Part shown: positions 16,979 through 25,631 of the stretch, in pieces
Layout: the number at the start of each line of letters is the position of its first letter
Position numbering within the stretch: position 1 is the stretch's first letter
From: an uncultured Lachnospira sp.
Lineage (GTDB): Bacteria > Bacillota > Clostridia > Lachnospirales > Lachnospiraceae
DNA length: 64,000 bases
NCBI GenBank assembly: GCA_910585095.1
Contig: CAJUBU010000004.1
Location: 60,447-124,446 of the forward strand
Direction: 5' to 3'
Notes under the pieces: generated by a model
Database searches by the model: none
Told to the model about the DNA's origin: nothing
The model's input: only the letters and a program-made list of their open reading frames with translations
Translations under genes and position numbers: made by a program

Positions 16979-17399
16979 TGGAGGATTGCGGCATGGTCAG
17001 TCAATACATTTATTGAAGCTAATGATTTTACGGGAAAAAGTTATTCCGTTTTGTACTTCTTCAAGTTCAGGGTTAGAAGAAAGTGATAAATTATTAAAAG
17101 AAGCAGCAGGAACGAAACTGGCTTGATGGCATAAGATTTTCTTCAGGTGTTCCCCAAAACACAGTAGTAGAATGGGTGCAAAGCTTGGAATTATAATAAA
17201 AGGTGGCGTATAAACTTAAAGTATATACATTGTAACCTATTAATTGATTCCTAATTTTGGTATATTCATGTATAATAAATTTAGATGTATATTTTTATTT
17301 TCGTGAGTAATAACTGCTAGACAATAAGCAAAGTATTTACGTAATTAATCATTAAAGTCTGGGAAAGGAAAAGCTATTTCATTCAATAGCAGGATAAGC
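16979..17399 (+). other. Gap with no recognisable gene
   Basis: AT-rich after 17180. Around 17060-17175 a frame reads 'SSSGLEESDKLLKEAAGTKLA' and then stops, which may be a fragment of a lost gene; I do not recognise it. A TATAAT at 17271-17276 may belong to the promoter of the next operon, without a clear -35. Confidence 0.4.
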
Positions 17400-18509
17400 A
17401 TGTTTGATAAAGTAAAGAAAAATTTTGGCTTTGGCTGTATGCGTCTGCCAATGAAAAATGGTGAGATTGATTACAACGAATTTACAAAAATGGTGGATGT
17501 TTTTATTGAAAATGGTTTTAATTATTTTGACACAGCACATGGTTATGTAGATGGTAAAAGTGAGTCTGCTTTGCGCAAATGTTTAACCAGTCGTTATCAA
17601 AGAGGAGATTATGTTTTGACCGATAAGCTTTCAATGCATCATTTTACAAGACAAGAGGAAATTCGTCCATTATTTGAAAGTCAACTTGAGGCATGTGGCG
17701 TTGATTATTTTGATTTTTACCTTATGCACGCTCAAGATAAAAATATTTATGCCAAATACAAAAAGCTTCATGCCTATGAGACTGCTTTAGAATTAAAAAA
17801 GGAGAGAAAAATTAAGCATGTTGGTATTTCCTTTCACGATAAAGCAGAGGTGTTAAATCAAATTTTGACAGAATATCCGCAAATTGAGGTCGTACAAATT
17901 CAGTTTAATTATGTTGATTATGAGGATGCTTCTGTGGAAAGCCGTAAATGTTATGAGGTTTGTTGTAAACATGGAAAGCCTGTAATTGTAATGGAACCAG
18001 TAAAAGGCGGCAGTCTTGTTCATCTTCCGCAAAAAGCACAGCAAATTCTTGACGATTTGCATGGAGGAAGCCCTGCAAGCTATGCTATTCGTTTTGCGGC
18101 AAGCTTTGAGGGAATTATGATGGTGCTTTCAGGCATGGGCAATATGGATATGATAACCGAAAATATTGGATTTATGAAAAATTTTGTTCCTTTAAATGAT
18201 AAGGAAAAAGAGGCAATTGAAAAGGTCTGTGAAATTTTTGGTTCACAAAATTTGATTCCTTGCACTGCTTGTCGTTATTGTATGGAACAGTGTCCACAAA
18301 AAATTGCTATTCCAGATTTATTTGCCTGTATGAATGCAAAAAAACAATTTCAGAATTGGAATACGGATTATTATTATAGCAATATTCATACAAAAGATGG
18401 CAGCAGGGCATCCGACTGTATTAAATGTGGAAAATGTGAACAAATTTGTCCACAGCATCTTTCTATTCGTGAATTACTTGAAGATGTTGCAAAGGAATTT
18501 GACAAGTAA
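17400..18509 (+). CDS. Aldo/keto reductase with 4Fe-4S ferredoxin-type C-terminus
   Basis: Cytosolic oxidoreductase of 369 residues. The TIM-barrel part carries the catalytic residues in 'YFDTAHGYVDGKSE' (Asp, Tyr), 'VLTDKL' (Lys) and 'DFYLMHAQ' (His). The C-terminal 90 residues hold two Cys clusters, CTACRYCMEQCP and CIKCGKCEQICP, expected to bind two 4Fe-4S clusters. This domain mix is common in Clostridia and is taken to couple aldehyde or ketone reduction to ferredoxin rather than only NAD(P)H. The start lacks a strong ribosome binding site (weak AGCAGGA upstream). The next gene begins 15 bases after the stop and is a paralogue, so the two form an operon. The substrate is unknown. Confidence 0.88.
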   Translation: MFDKVKKNFGFGCMRLPMKNGEIDYNEFTKMVDVFIENGFNYFDTAHGYVDGKSESALRKCLTSRYQRGDYVLTDKLSMHHFTRQEEIRPLFESQLEACGVDYFDFYLMHAQDKNIYAKYKKLHAYETALELKKERKIKHVGISFHDKAEVLNQILTEYPQIEVVQIQFNYVDYEDASVESRKCYEVCCKHGKPVIVMEPVKGGSLVHLPQKAQQILDDLHGGSPASYAIRFAASFEGIMMVLSGMGNMDMITENIGFMKNFVPLNDKEKEAIEKVCEIFGSQNLIPCTACRYCMEQCPQKIAIPDLFACMNAKKQFQNWNTDYYYSNIHTKDGSRASDCIKCGKCEQICPQHLSIRELLEDVAKEFDK

Positions 18510-18523
18510 GGAGTATACATATT

Positions 18524-19630
18524 ATGGAATATAGAAAATTACCGCATGGTGATGAAAAAATTAGCGTGCTTGGTCTTGGCATGGGAGGGATTCAAAATTG
18601 TTCTGATAAAGAAATCGAGCAAGTGATTTGTAAGGCAATGGAATATGGAATTAATTTTTTTGACCTTTGCGGCGGTGGTAAAAATGTCTATGCGCCTTTT
18701 GGAAGAGCTATTCGCACAAATCGAGAAAATATTTACTTCCAAATTCATTTTGGCGCTGTCTATAATAACAAAGGAGAATATGGCTGGTCGAGAAAATTTG
18801 ATGAAATTCAGCGTACTATAGAATGGGAATTGAAGACACTTGGAACAGATTATGCGGATTTTGGATTTTTACATTGTGTAGATGAAGAGGAGGATTTTGA
18901 AAAACTTTGTGAAATTGGTGTGTTTGATTATTTAAAGGATTTAAAAAAGCAGGGAGTTGTTCATCATATTGGATTTTCTTCACACACACCAAGCGTGGCT
19001 AATAAAATTATTGACAGCGGTGTAATTGATATGATGATGTTTAGTATTAATCCTGCTTATGATTTTGAACAGGGCGATACATATGGAAAGGGTAGTGTTT
19101 CAGAACGCTTTGCTTTATTTCGCCGTTGTCAGGCAGAAGGCATTGGAATTTCTGTAATGAAGCCTTTTTATGCAGGAAAGCTGTTGACAGATGCCACTTC
19201 TCCTTTTGGAAAAGCGATCAGTAAATATCAATGTCTTCAATATATTCTTGATCGACCTGGCGTGTTAACAAGTGTTCCTGGTGTTAGAAATCTCCATGAT
19301 TTAGATGAACTTCTTGGATTTGTCAATGCCTCTATTGAAGAAAAAGATTATTCTATTATTGGCTCTTTTACAGCAAAGGAGCTTTCTGGAAATTGTGTCT
19401 ATTGCAATCATTGTCAACCTTGTTCTGTTGGAATTGATATCGGACTTGTCAATAAATATTATGATTTGGCGAAGGTTGGTGATAAGCTGGCGCAAAATCA
19501 TTATGATAAATTGTCAATTAAAGCGGATGCCTGTATTTCTTGCGGACATTGTAATCATCACTGTCCATTTGATGTAAAGCAACAGGAACGAATGAAAGAA
19601 ATTAAAAAATATTTTAATGATGTCTTATAA
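18524..19630 (+). CDS. Aldo/keto reductase-like protein with 4Fe-4S domain, altered active site
   Basis: 368-residue paralogue of the preceding gene. It has the barrel start 'VLGLGMGGIQN', the Asp in 'FFDLCGGGKNVY' and the His in 'FLHCVDEEEDF'. The usual catalytic Lys strand reads 'IYFQIHFGAVY' with no Lys, and the Tyr is displaced, so ordinary aldo/keto chemistry is doubtful. The C-terminal clusters CVYCNHCQPC and CISCGHCNHHCP remain. TAAGGAG lies 12 bases before the ATG. With the upstream gene it may form a two-subunit reductase in which one subunit is mainly electron-carrying; this is inference. Confidence 0.82.
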   Translation: MEYRKLPHGDEKISVLGLGMGGIQNCSDKEIEQVICKAMEYGINFFDLCGGGKNVYAPFGRAIRTNRENIYFQIHFGAVYNNKGEYGWSRKFDEIQRTIEWELKTLGTDYADFGFLHCVDEEEDFEKLCEIGVFDYLKDLKKQGVVHHIGFSSHTPSVANKIIDSGVIDMMMFSINPAYDFEQGDTYGKGSVSERFALFRRCQAEGIGISVMKPFYAGKLLTDATSPFGKAISKYQCLQYILDRPGVLTSVPGVRNLHDLDELLGFVNASIEEKDYSIIGSFTAKELSGNCVYCNHCQPCSVGIDIGLVNKYYDLAKVGDKLAQNHYDKLSIKADACISCGHCNHHCPFDVKQQERMKEIKKYFNDVL

Positions 19631-19725
19631 TCTTACTTTTTGTGTAATTTCTGCGTTGTACTATAAAGTAAAAAGTTATCTAATATAGCGATATCAATAC
19701 AAGTAATCAGTAGGAGAAATTTATC

Positions 19726-20163
19726 ATGGAACAGGCTATTTTTACGACATTGTGTATGATATACGATAATCAAAATCAAATTTTAGTTCAGGAAAGAATA
19801 GGCACTGCATGGGATGGTATAGCTTTTCCTGGCGGACATGTTGAACAGGGAGAATCGTTTGTAGAATCTGTTATTCGTGAAGTTTTTGAAGAAACAGGTT
19901 ATCAAATCAAGAATCTGATTCTTTGTGGTGTAAAACAGTTTCAGACAAAAGATGGTGTAAGATATGTGATTTTTCTTTATAAAACTAATCAATTTACAGG
20001 CAATCTTCATAGTTCGTCAGAAGGTAATGTATTTTGGATAAAACGTCAACATATACAAGATTATGTACTTGCTACAGATATGAAAGAAATGTTGGAGTTA
20101 TTTGAAAATGATAAATTGAGTGAATTTTATCGATTAAAAGATGGTTCTTATAAAATCTTGTAG
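19726..20163 (+). CDS. Nudix hydrolase (MutT-like)
   Basis: 145-residue pyrophosphohydrolase. The Nudix box is complete: GGHVEQGESF, then REVFEETGYQI, fitting GX5EX7REUXEEXGU. The N-terminal 'IFTTLCMIYDNQNQILVQERIG' resembles 8-oxo-dGTP diphosphatases of Gram-positive bacteria. Such enzymes clean oxidised or unwanted nucleotides. AGGAGA lies upstream of the ATG. It sits alone between the reductase operon and the DUF1893 gene. The substrate is not fixed by the motif. Confidence 0.9.
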   Translation: MEQAIFTTLCMIYDNQNQILVQERIGTAWDGIAFPGGHVEQGESFVESVIREVFEETGYQIKNLILCGVKQFQTKDGVRYVIFLYKTNQFTGNLHSSSEGNVFWIKRQHIQDYVLATDMKEMLELFENDKLSEFYRLKDGSYKIL

Positions 20164-20208
20164 ATATGTAAATATTTCAAATATAAAGATAGGAGAGTTT
20201 GAAAACAT

Positions 20209-20625
20209 ATGAAAACAGATTTAATGCAAGCAATTCAAATTTTAAATGAAGGTGGTTATACTTGTGTTTTGTGTAAAAAAAATAGGATTTATACAAGTAT
20301 GCAGCGTGGTATAAAAGCTTTGTTAGATTGGCAAGACAATGGATTGGATTTTAGTGGTTTTTGTGCAGCTGATAAAGTTGTTGGCAAGGCGGCAGCGTTT
20401 TTATATGTGTTGCTTGGCGTAAAAGAAGTGTATGCTTATGTAATGAGTAAAGCTGCTATTGATACGCTTATAAAAAATAATATTCAAATACGATATGAAA
20501 ACGCTGTTGAAAAGATTATAAATCGCTCTGGCACGGGATTTTGCCCAATGGAGGAAGCTGTTTGGGATATCGATGCTCCAGAATTAGCAAAGCAAGCGAT
20601 TAAAGATAAGTTATGTCAATTGTAA
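20209..20625 (+). CDS. DUF1893 domain protein
   Basis: 138-residue cytosolic protein. The motif order 'LNEGGYTCVLCK', 'RGIKALLDW', 'FCAADKVVGKAAAFLYVLLGVKEVYA' and 'SGTGFCPMEEAV' is that of DUF1893, a family common in anaerobes and related in fold to cytidine-deaminase-like proteins. No function is established. ATAGGAGAG lies upstream of the start. It is 45 bases past the Nudix stop, so the two may be co-transcribed. Confidence 0.85.
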   Translation: MKTDLMQAIQILNEGGYTCVLCKKNRIYTSMQRGIKALLDWQDNGLDFSGFCAADKVVGKAAAFLYVLLGVKEVYAYVMSKAAIDTLIKNNIQIRYENAVEKIINRSGTGFCPMEEAVWDIDAPELAKQAIKDKLCQL

Positions 20626-20711
20626 ATATATTTGTGTCTGAGTGCTGTTAGGCATAAATGAAAAAGTGATTATAAAATAAGGTTGTTTTTAGTACTAATT
20701 TTGATAAAATA

Positions 20712-21002
20712 ATGAAGGTAGGTGCAGCTGTTGTGGCAGCTAAGAGAGGAGGATTGTCTTCTATTTTTGATGAATTAAATGAATTTTTTACAATATCAGG
20801 AATGCCAGTGGTTTCAGGACAGTATTGGAATAGTATTCATGGTAGAGAAATAGAAGAAGCTAATTAGGATTTGGAAAGTTTGCAGGGAATGAGAACACTT
20901 GCAAGAAATATGACATTTTTAATGAAAGGTATTATGTTAGTGAAAGAACAATATGGTATTCCAGAAAAAGAAAAGTTTATGCCAATGAATTTTATCCAAT
21001 AA
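20712..21002 (+). pseudogene. Decayed NADPH-dependent FMN reductase (flavodoxin fold), 3' part
   Basis: One frame reads 'VGAAVVAAKRGGLSSIFDEL', 'FFTISGMPVVSGQYWNSIHG', a TAG stop at 20865-20867, then 'LQGMRTLARNMTFLMKGI'. This is the C-terminal half of the flavodoxin-like FMN reductase family, with the N-terminal FMN-binding half missing. The missing half and the internal stop make it non-functional. Confidence 0.75.
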
Positions 21003-21030
21003 AATATTTTATGAAATATAAAAAAAACGC

Positions 21031-21059
21031 TTTACAAAAAATATTTATACATATATAAT
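21031..21059 (+). promoter_or_regulatory. tRNA-Thr promoter
   Basis: TTTACA (21031-21036), 17 bases, TATAAT (21054-21059), 34 bases before the tRNA. Confidence 0.7.
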
Positions 21060-21092
21060 ATTGCTTGTTAGTTTGATATTTTTATGTAAAGT

Positions 21093-21165
21093 GCTTCATT
21101 AGCTCAGTTGGTAGAGCGCTTCACTCGTAATGAAGAGGTCATCGGTTCAAGTCCGATATGAAGCT
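21093..21165 (+). tRNA. tRNA-Thr (CGT anticodon)
   Basis: 73 bases without an encoded CCA. The acceptor stem GCTTCAT pairs with ATGAAGC. The D arm is AGCTCAGTTGGTAGAGC. The anticodon stem CTTCA/TGAAG encloses CTCGTAA, giving anticodon CGT. The T arm has GGTTCAAGTCC. The discriminator base is T, as usual for threonine. Confidence 0.95.
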
Positions 21166-21180
21166 TTCTATTCGTAATTT

Positions 21181-21236
21181 AAATACCCTACATCAAGCAT
21201 GATTTGTTATTTGTTTGTTGTAGGGTATTTAATTTT
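21181..21236. terminator. Terminator after tRNA-Thr
   Basis: AAATACCCTACA (21181-21192) and its exact complement (21219-21230), then AATTTT. The T-rich right side serves the tRNA; the A-rich left side could also serve the convergent nuclease gene. Confidence 0.75.
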
Positions 21237-21285
21237 ATCAGTAAATTTTGTGTTTTAAACTGTATTTTTATATTTTATTATTGTG

Positions 21286-21822
21286 TTAATGGGCGTTATC
21301 TCGTATTTTTTTAATTGCAATTGTGGCAAGAATAATGGCGGTTAAAAGAAATACAATAAGTAAAATAATATCAAGGTCTGTTTGATAAAGGTTTATAAAA
21401 TAGCTGTACAATTGGGATTTTTGTTCATCAGGAATGATATAGTAAGCTGTTGTTAATATAAGAGCAGCTAACAATAATAACTTGATAAACAGATATCTTT
21501 TTTTCTCTACCTCAATATTATCCCATAGTTGTATATCTAATCTTTTGGCTTCTGCGATTGCATTTTTTGTAAAAACGCTGTTGGTTATTACGACTGCAAT
21601 ATCGCACTTATAATAGGAACAGCCTGTATAAACTTGCTGAATGGCGTGATTTCCAACTTTTCCAGTATAATATTTGCATTGAAAAGCGTATTTCTTGCGT
21701 CCTTTTCGAGCAATAATATCAACTCCATGGTCGCCTGAAAGCGGAGTATGCTCGATATTTTTAAAATGATGTTTTTTTAGATATTTGCAACAGTAATCTT
21801 CATAATCATATCCTGTAAACAT
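21286..21822 (-). CDS. Membrane-attached Mrr-type restriction endonuclease-like protein
   Basis: 178 residues. The N-terminal 110 form a PD-(D/E)XK nuclease of the Mrr_cat class: 'TGYDYEDYCCKYLKKHHF', 'LSGDHGVDIIA' (metal-binding Asp), 'KKYAFQCKYY' (the QxK catalytic strand) and 'AVVITNSVFTKNA'. Two hydrophobic segments follow (about 110-128 and 150-168), so the nuclease domain is tethered on the cytoplasmic face. This arrangement occurs as a solitary gene in Firmicutes and may act on methylated or foreign DNA. It stands alone, with no methyltransferase nearby. AGGTAGGT before the ATG supports the start. Confidence 0.85.
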   Translation of the reverse strand: MFTGYDYEDYCCKYLKKHHFKNIEHTPLSGDHGVDIIARKGRKKYAFQCKYYTGKVGNHAIQQVYTGCSYYKCDIAVVITNSVFTKNAIAEAKRLDIQLWDNIEVEKKRYLFIKLLLLAALILTTAYYIIPDEQKSQLYSYFINLYQTDLDIILLIVFLLTAIILATIAIKKIRDNAH

Positions 21823-21951
21823 TAAAATACCTACCTTTTGTATTGATAATATATTTTATATAATAACATAAATAATGCTTTTGGGCAATAGTTTATCCAA
21901 AACAAATATTCGATTTTACAAAAAATTAAAGTGGAGTAAAAGGGGAAAGAA

Positions 21952-21998
21952 ATATCATAATATTAATAGTAGCATTTAATATTATGATATGCTATAAT
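21952..21998 (+). promoter_or_regulatory. 15-bp inverted repeat abutting an extended -10
   Basis: ATATCATAATATTAA (21952-21966) and its exact complement (21976-21990) flank 9 bases. The sequence TGC-TATAAT (-10 at 21993-21998, with the TGn extension) follows immediately. This sits in the 260-base divergent region between the nuclease and the DUF4358 operon and covers the -35 position, as expected of a repressor or activator site. Confidence 0.65.
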
Positions 21999-22082
21999 AA
22001 ATTTTAACAAGTACAAAAGTTTATATAAAATAAATATAAATGGGTTTGTATGTGGCAGATTAAATAAGAATGGAGGATGTAC

Positions 22083-22658
22083 ATGAAAAAATTAATAACA
22101 ATTTTTTTGGCAGCAATGATAATTGTTACATTAATTGGTTGTGGTAACAAAGATTCAAATAATGGAAATCAAGGTGGACAGTCAAAATATACAGAATCTC
22201 TTGATGTGTTAAAAGAGATTGTAAAAGTTTATAAGGAAGATCAATTATTTGCAATGTATGGGGGAAATCAGGAAAATGCCGTTATGGATGCGCCAGGTAA
22301 ATTTGATGTTGGCAAAACGGAAGAACTGGATGTAACACTTGGATTTCCAAAAAGTCAGACTGCTAATATTGAAGATGCCGCTTCAATGGTGCATATGATG
22401 AACGGCAATATATTTACAGGTGCAGCTTATCGTTTAAAGAGCGGTATCAATATGAACGATTTTGCAGAGGCAGTAAAGACCAATATTTTAGCGAAACAAT
22501 GGATGTGTGGACAACCTGATACGTTGATTATTATCAATGTAGATGGAACATATGTTATTACAGCATATGGCGAAGCTGAAATTATGCAGATTTTCAAGAC
22601 AAATGCGTTATCTGCTCTTAGCGGAGCGCAGGTTATTACAGAGACACCAATTGTATAA
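22083..22658 (+). CDS. DUF4358 lipoprotein
   Basis: 191 residues with a lipoprotein signal peptide: 'MKKLITIFLAAMIIVTLIGC', lipobox LIGC, Cys20. It is followed by an Asn/Gly/Gln linker, so it is anchored on the outer membrane face. The remaining domain fits DUF4358, found in Lachnospiraceae next to MBOAT and DHHW genes, as here. GGAGG lies 6 bases before the ATG at 22083; an ATG 6 bases earlier overlaps that site. It probably assists the acyltransferase pair in modifying a surface polymer. A terminator-like hairpin follows, so the downstream genes may be only partly co-transcribed. Confidence 0.78.
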   Translation: MKKLITIFLAAMIIVTLIGCGNKDSNNGNQGGQSKYTESLDVLKEIVKVYKEDQLFAMYGGNQENAVMDAPGKFDVGKTEELDVTLGFPKSQTANIEDAASMVHMMNGNIFTGAAYRLKSGINMNDFAEAVKTNILAKQWMCGQPDTLIIINVDGTYVITAYGEAEIMQIFKTNALSALSGAQVITETPIV

Positions 22659-22729
22659 TCAGATAAATATACTTTACCATTTAAAAAAGGGTTAGGCATA
22701 ATATCGTATATAAAATAAGAATTTAAGTG

Positions 22730-22775
22730 GCGTGAAGTAAACTTTTAATATAAGTTACTTCACGCTATTTGATTT
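22730..22775 (+). terminator. Terminator after the DUF4358 gene
   Basis: GCGTGAAGTAA and its exact complement (22730-22740, 22755-22765) followed by TATTTGATTTTTG. Confidence 0.75.
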
Positions 22776-22857
22776 TTGAAAGAATGTTCTTTATCAAGTT
22801 GAAAGGATAAATAATGCCTAAAAGTTGTAGCATACAAGAACAATATAGGAGAAAGAT

Positions 22858-24255
22858 ATGCTGTTTTCAAGTATTACATTTTTATATTATTTTTTGCCAC
22901 TTACAATAGCTTTCTATTTTTTGTCGCCCAAGCGTTTAAAAAATATGGTTTTGTTATTAAGCAGCCTTATATTTTACGCATGGGGAGAACCAAAGTATGT
23001 TTTTTTGATGGCGAGTTTAATTGTATTAGGGTATGGATTTGGACGACTGGTAGAAACATATAGAGGAAAAAAAACAGGGCAAGTTTTTTGTATTCTTTCT
23101 ATAATGATTAGCCTTTCTTTTTTGGTATATTTTAAATATGCCGATTTTTTTATCACAAATTTTAATGCTATAACAGGACTTGGTATACCTTTATTAAAGG
23201 TGGTATTGCCAATTGGCATTAGTTTTTATACATTTCAGATGATTAGTTATATTGTTGATATATATAGAGGGGAAGAAGCACAAAAAAATATAATTAATAT
23301 GGCAGCTTATATTGCCATGTTTCCACAGTTGATTGCAGGACCGATTGTTCGCTATTCCGATATAGCCAAACAATTAGAGGAAAGAAAACACTCATGGGAT
23401 AGGGCGGCTGAAGGGATTAGGCGATTTGTAATCGGTTTGGCAAAAAAAGTATTGTTGGCAAATCAATTGGGAGAGCTTTGCAATGTGTTTCGTGGTTCGG
23501 ATGAAAAATCGGTATTATTTTATTGGTTATATGCACTTGCTTTTGGACTCCATATTTATTTTGATTTTTCAGGTTATAGTGATATGGCGATTGGATTAGG
23601 GAAAATCTTTGGATTTCAGTTTTTAGAAAATTTTAATTATCCCTATATTTCTGCTAGTATTACAGAATTTTGGCGTCGCTGGCATATTTCATTGGGTTCA
23701 TGGTTTAGGGATTATGTCTATATTCCGCTTGGCGGAAATCGCGTCAAAAAAGGCAGACAGTTTTTTAATATTTTAGTGGTGTGGATGCTTACTGGATTTT
23801 GGCATGGAGCAGCATGGAATTTCATTGTATGGGGTTTATTTTTTGCTGTATTGTTAATGATTGAAAAAGTATGGCTGTTAAAATATTTAAAAGAAAGTAA
23901 AATATTTTCTCATCTTTATGTTTTATTTTTTGCAATGATTAGTTTTATCATTTTTAATGCGCAAGATATGGGGCAGGCATTTTCAGATATCAAAGGGCTT
24001 TTTGGTATTGGAGGAGTTCCGCTTGTATCAGCACAAGCGCTTTATTATTTGTATAGTTTTTTTGTGATTATAGTTGTAGCTATGGTAGGTGCAACGCCAG
24101 CAATACAAAATATTATAAAGAAGGTTTCCTGCAAATCAGTAGGTGAAAAAATCTTAAATAGAATAGAGCCGTTTGTGCTTCTTGTATTATTGCTTGTTAT
24201 AACGGCTTATTTGGTAGATGGTTCATTTAATCCGTTTCTGTATTTTCGGTTCTAG
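22858..24255 (+). CDS. MBOAT family O-acyltransferase (AlgI/DltB-like)
   Basis: Polytopic membrane enzyme of 465 residues with about ten to twelve hydrophobic segments. The start 'MLFSSITFLYYFLPLTIAFYF' is diagnostic for the AlgI branch. The conserved 'ITEFWRRWHISLGSWFRDYVYIPLGG' and the catalytic His region 'TGFWHGAAWNFIVWG' are intact. It moves acyl groups across the membrane onto an extracellular polysaccharide or wall polymer. AGGAGA precedes the ATG. Its partner is the DHHW protein encoded 97 bases downstream. The polymer cannot be deduced; no glycosyltransferase genes are nearby. Confidence 0.94.
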   Translation: MLFSSITFLYYFLPLTIAFYFLSPKRLKNMVLLLSSLIFYAWGEPKYVFLMASLIVLGYGFGRLVETYRGKKTGQVFCILSIMISLSFLVYFKYADFFITNFNAITGLGIPLLKVVLPIGISFYTFQMISYIVDIYRGEEAQKNIINMAAYIAMFPQLIAGPIVRYSDIAKQLEERKHSWDRAAEGIRRFVIGLAKKVLLANQLGELCNVFRGSDEKSVLFYWLYALAFGLHIYFDFSGYSDMAIGLGKIFGFQFLENFNYPYISASITEFWRRWHISLGSWFRDYVYIPLGGNRVKKGRQFFNILVVWMLTGFWHGAAWNFIVWGLFFAVLLMIEKVWLLKYLKESKIFSHLYVLFFAMISFIIFNAQDMGQAFSDIKGLFGIGGVPLVSAQALYYLYSFFVIIVVAMVGATPAIQNIIKKVSCKSVGEKILNRIEPFVLLVLLLVITAYLVDGSFNPFLYFRF

Positions 24256-24352
24256 GAGGCTAAAATTATTGTGTATAAAAGACGATTATACAATTTTGTT
24301 AAAACTTAAATGATTAGCTGATTTTAAAAATTAGTTGTAACATGGGGGAAAT

Positions 24353-25435
24353 ATGAAAAAAATCACATGTATTTTATTTGCAGTGTTTTTGGCAGCAGGA
24401 TTTTTACTTTGTGTATTTTTGCCAAAGGCACAATATTCCGATAGTGAGCGCAGAAAGTTGGCATCTATGCCTACATTGCAGGCACAAAATATATGGAGTG
24501 GACGTTTTATGACAGATTTTGAAACGTATGCTGTGGATACGTTTCCATTTCGTACATCATTTAGAACATTAAAAGCAGTGACGGCAAATCATGTCTTTTT
24601 TAAGAGAGATAATAATGGGATTTATGTTTCGGATGGTTTTATTTCAGCAGTGGAATATCCATTGAATGAGGATTCGTTAAATCGAGCGGTAAAACGATTT
24701 CAATATATATATGAAAAATATTTGACAAAAAATAATAAAGTGTATTTGTCTGTTATTCCTGATAAAAATTGTTTTTTAGCAAAAGATAGCAGACATCTTT
24801 CAATGGATTATAAAAAATTTGAACAACAGATGAAACAAAAAATGGATTTTGCACAATATATTTCTATTGCAGAGCTTTTAGAAAAAGATGATTATTATAA
24901 AACAGATACACATTGGCGTCAAGAACGAATTATAGATGTGGCAGAAAGACTGGCACAAAAAATGGGTACAGCACTTTCTTCGGATTATAAAATTCATACA
25001 TTAACACAGGATTTTTATGGTGTGTATTATGGACAGGCAGCATTGCCGCTTGAACCAGATTCATTACAATATGTAACAGGAGATGCCATAGATACTTGTT
25101 ACGTGTATGATGGGCAAAATAATAAAGAAATAACGATGTATGATATGGAAAAAGTAGCAGGGCGTGACCCTTATGAAATGTTTTTATCAGGTTCCTTATC
25201 TCTTGTTACATTAAATAATCCAAAGGCACAGGAAGATAAAAAATTAATACTATTTAGAGATTCATTTGGCTCTAGTATTGCACCTTTGTTAATTAGTGGA
25301 TATTCACAGATAACATTGGTTGATATTCGATATATTCAACCTAATTATTTGGCACAATTTATTAATTTTGATAATTGTGATGTGTTGTTTTTATATAGTA
25401 CGCTTGTACTCAATAATAGTGAAACATTAAAATAA
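24353..25435 (+). CDS. DHHW family protein (AlgX/DltD-like partner)
   Basis: 360 residues with an N-terminal signal or anchor (about 5-22). The conserved signature reads 'YYKTDTHWRQERIIDVAERLA', and a SGNH-like 'ILFRDSFGSSIAPLL' supplies the probable nucleophile Ser, both outside the membrane. DHHW proteins act with MBOAT proteins, accepting acyl groups and placing them on the target polymer, by analogy with AlgJ/AlgX and DltD. GGGGGAAAT lies before the ATG. It is the last gene of the acylation cluster. Confidence 0.87.
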   Translation: MKKITCILFAVFLAAGFLLCVFLPKAQYSDSERRKLASMPTLQAQNIWSGRFMTDFETYAVDTFPFRTSFRTLKAVTANHVFFKRDNNGIYVSDGFISAVEYPLNEDSLNRAVKRFQYIYEKYLTKNNKVYLSVIPDKNCFLAKDSRHLSMDYKKFEQQMKQKMDFAQYISIAELLEKDDYYKTDTHWRQERIIDVAERLAQKMGTALSSDYKIHTLTQDFYGVYYGQAALPLEPDSLQYVTGDAIDTCYVYDGQNNKEITMYDMEKVAGRDPYEMFLSGSLSLVTLNNPKAQEDKKLILFRDSFGSSIAPLLISGYSQITLVDIRYIQPNYLAQFINFDNCDVLFLYSTLVLNNSETLK

Positions 25436-25463
25436 AAAAATAGATTGATTCCTATAAGTGACG

Positions 25464-25502
25464 AGCCAAGCGGGCATGTTTGTTTGACTGCTTGGCTTTG
25501 TT
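25464..25502 (+). terminator. Terminator after the DHHW gene
   Basis: AGCCAAGC (25464-25471) and GCTTGGCT (25490-25497), followed by TTGTTG. The T-run is weak. Confidence 0.5.
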
Positions 25503-25631
25503 GAATGATTGCATAATGAAAAGAAAAAAGGATGTTTTTTGAGAAAAATAGTTATAGGTGAATAAAATCAACATAAATTCTCAAAATAATATCAATATCA
25601 ATAAATGTAATCATATGGAGGAAAGCAAAAT

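Noticed and set aside
16865..17086. 73-codon frame after the GTPase gene
   Set aside because: Its first half is the repeat cluster and it has no start signal.
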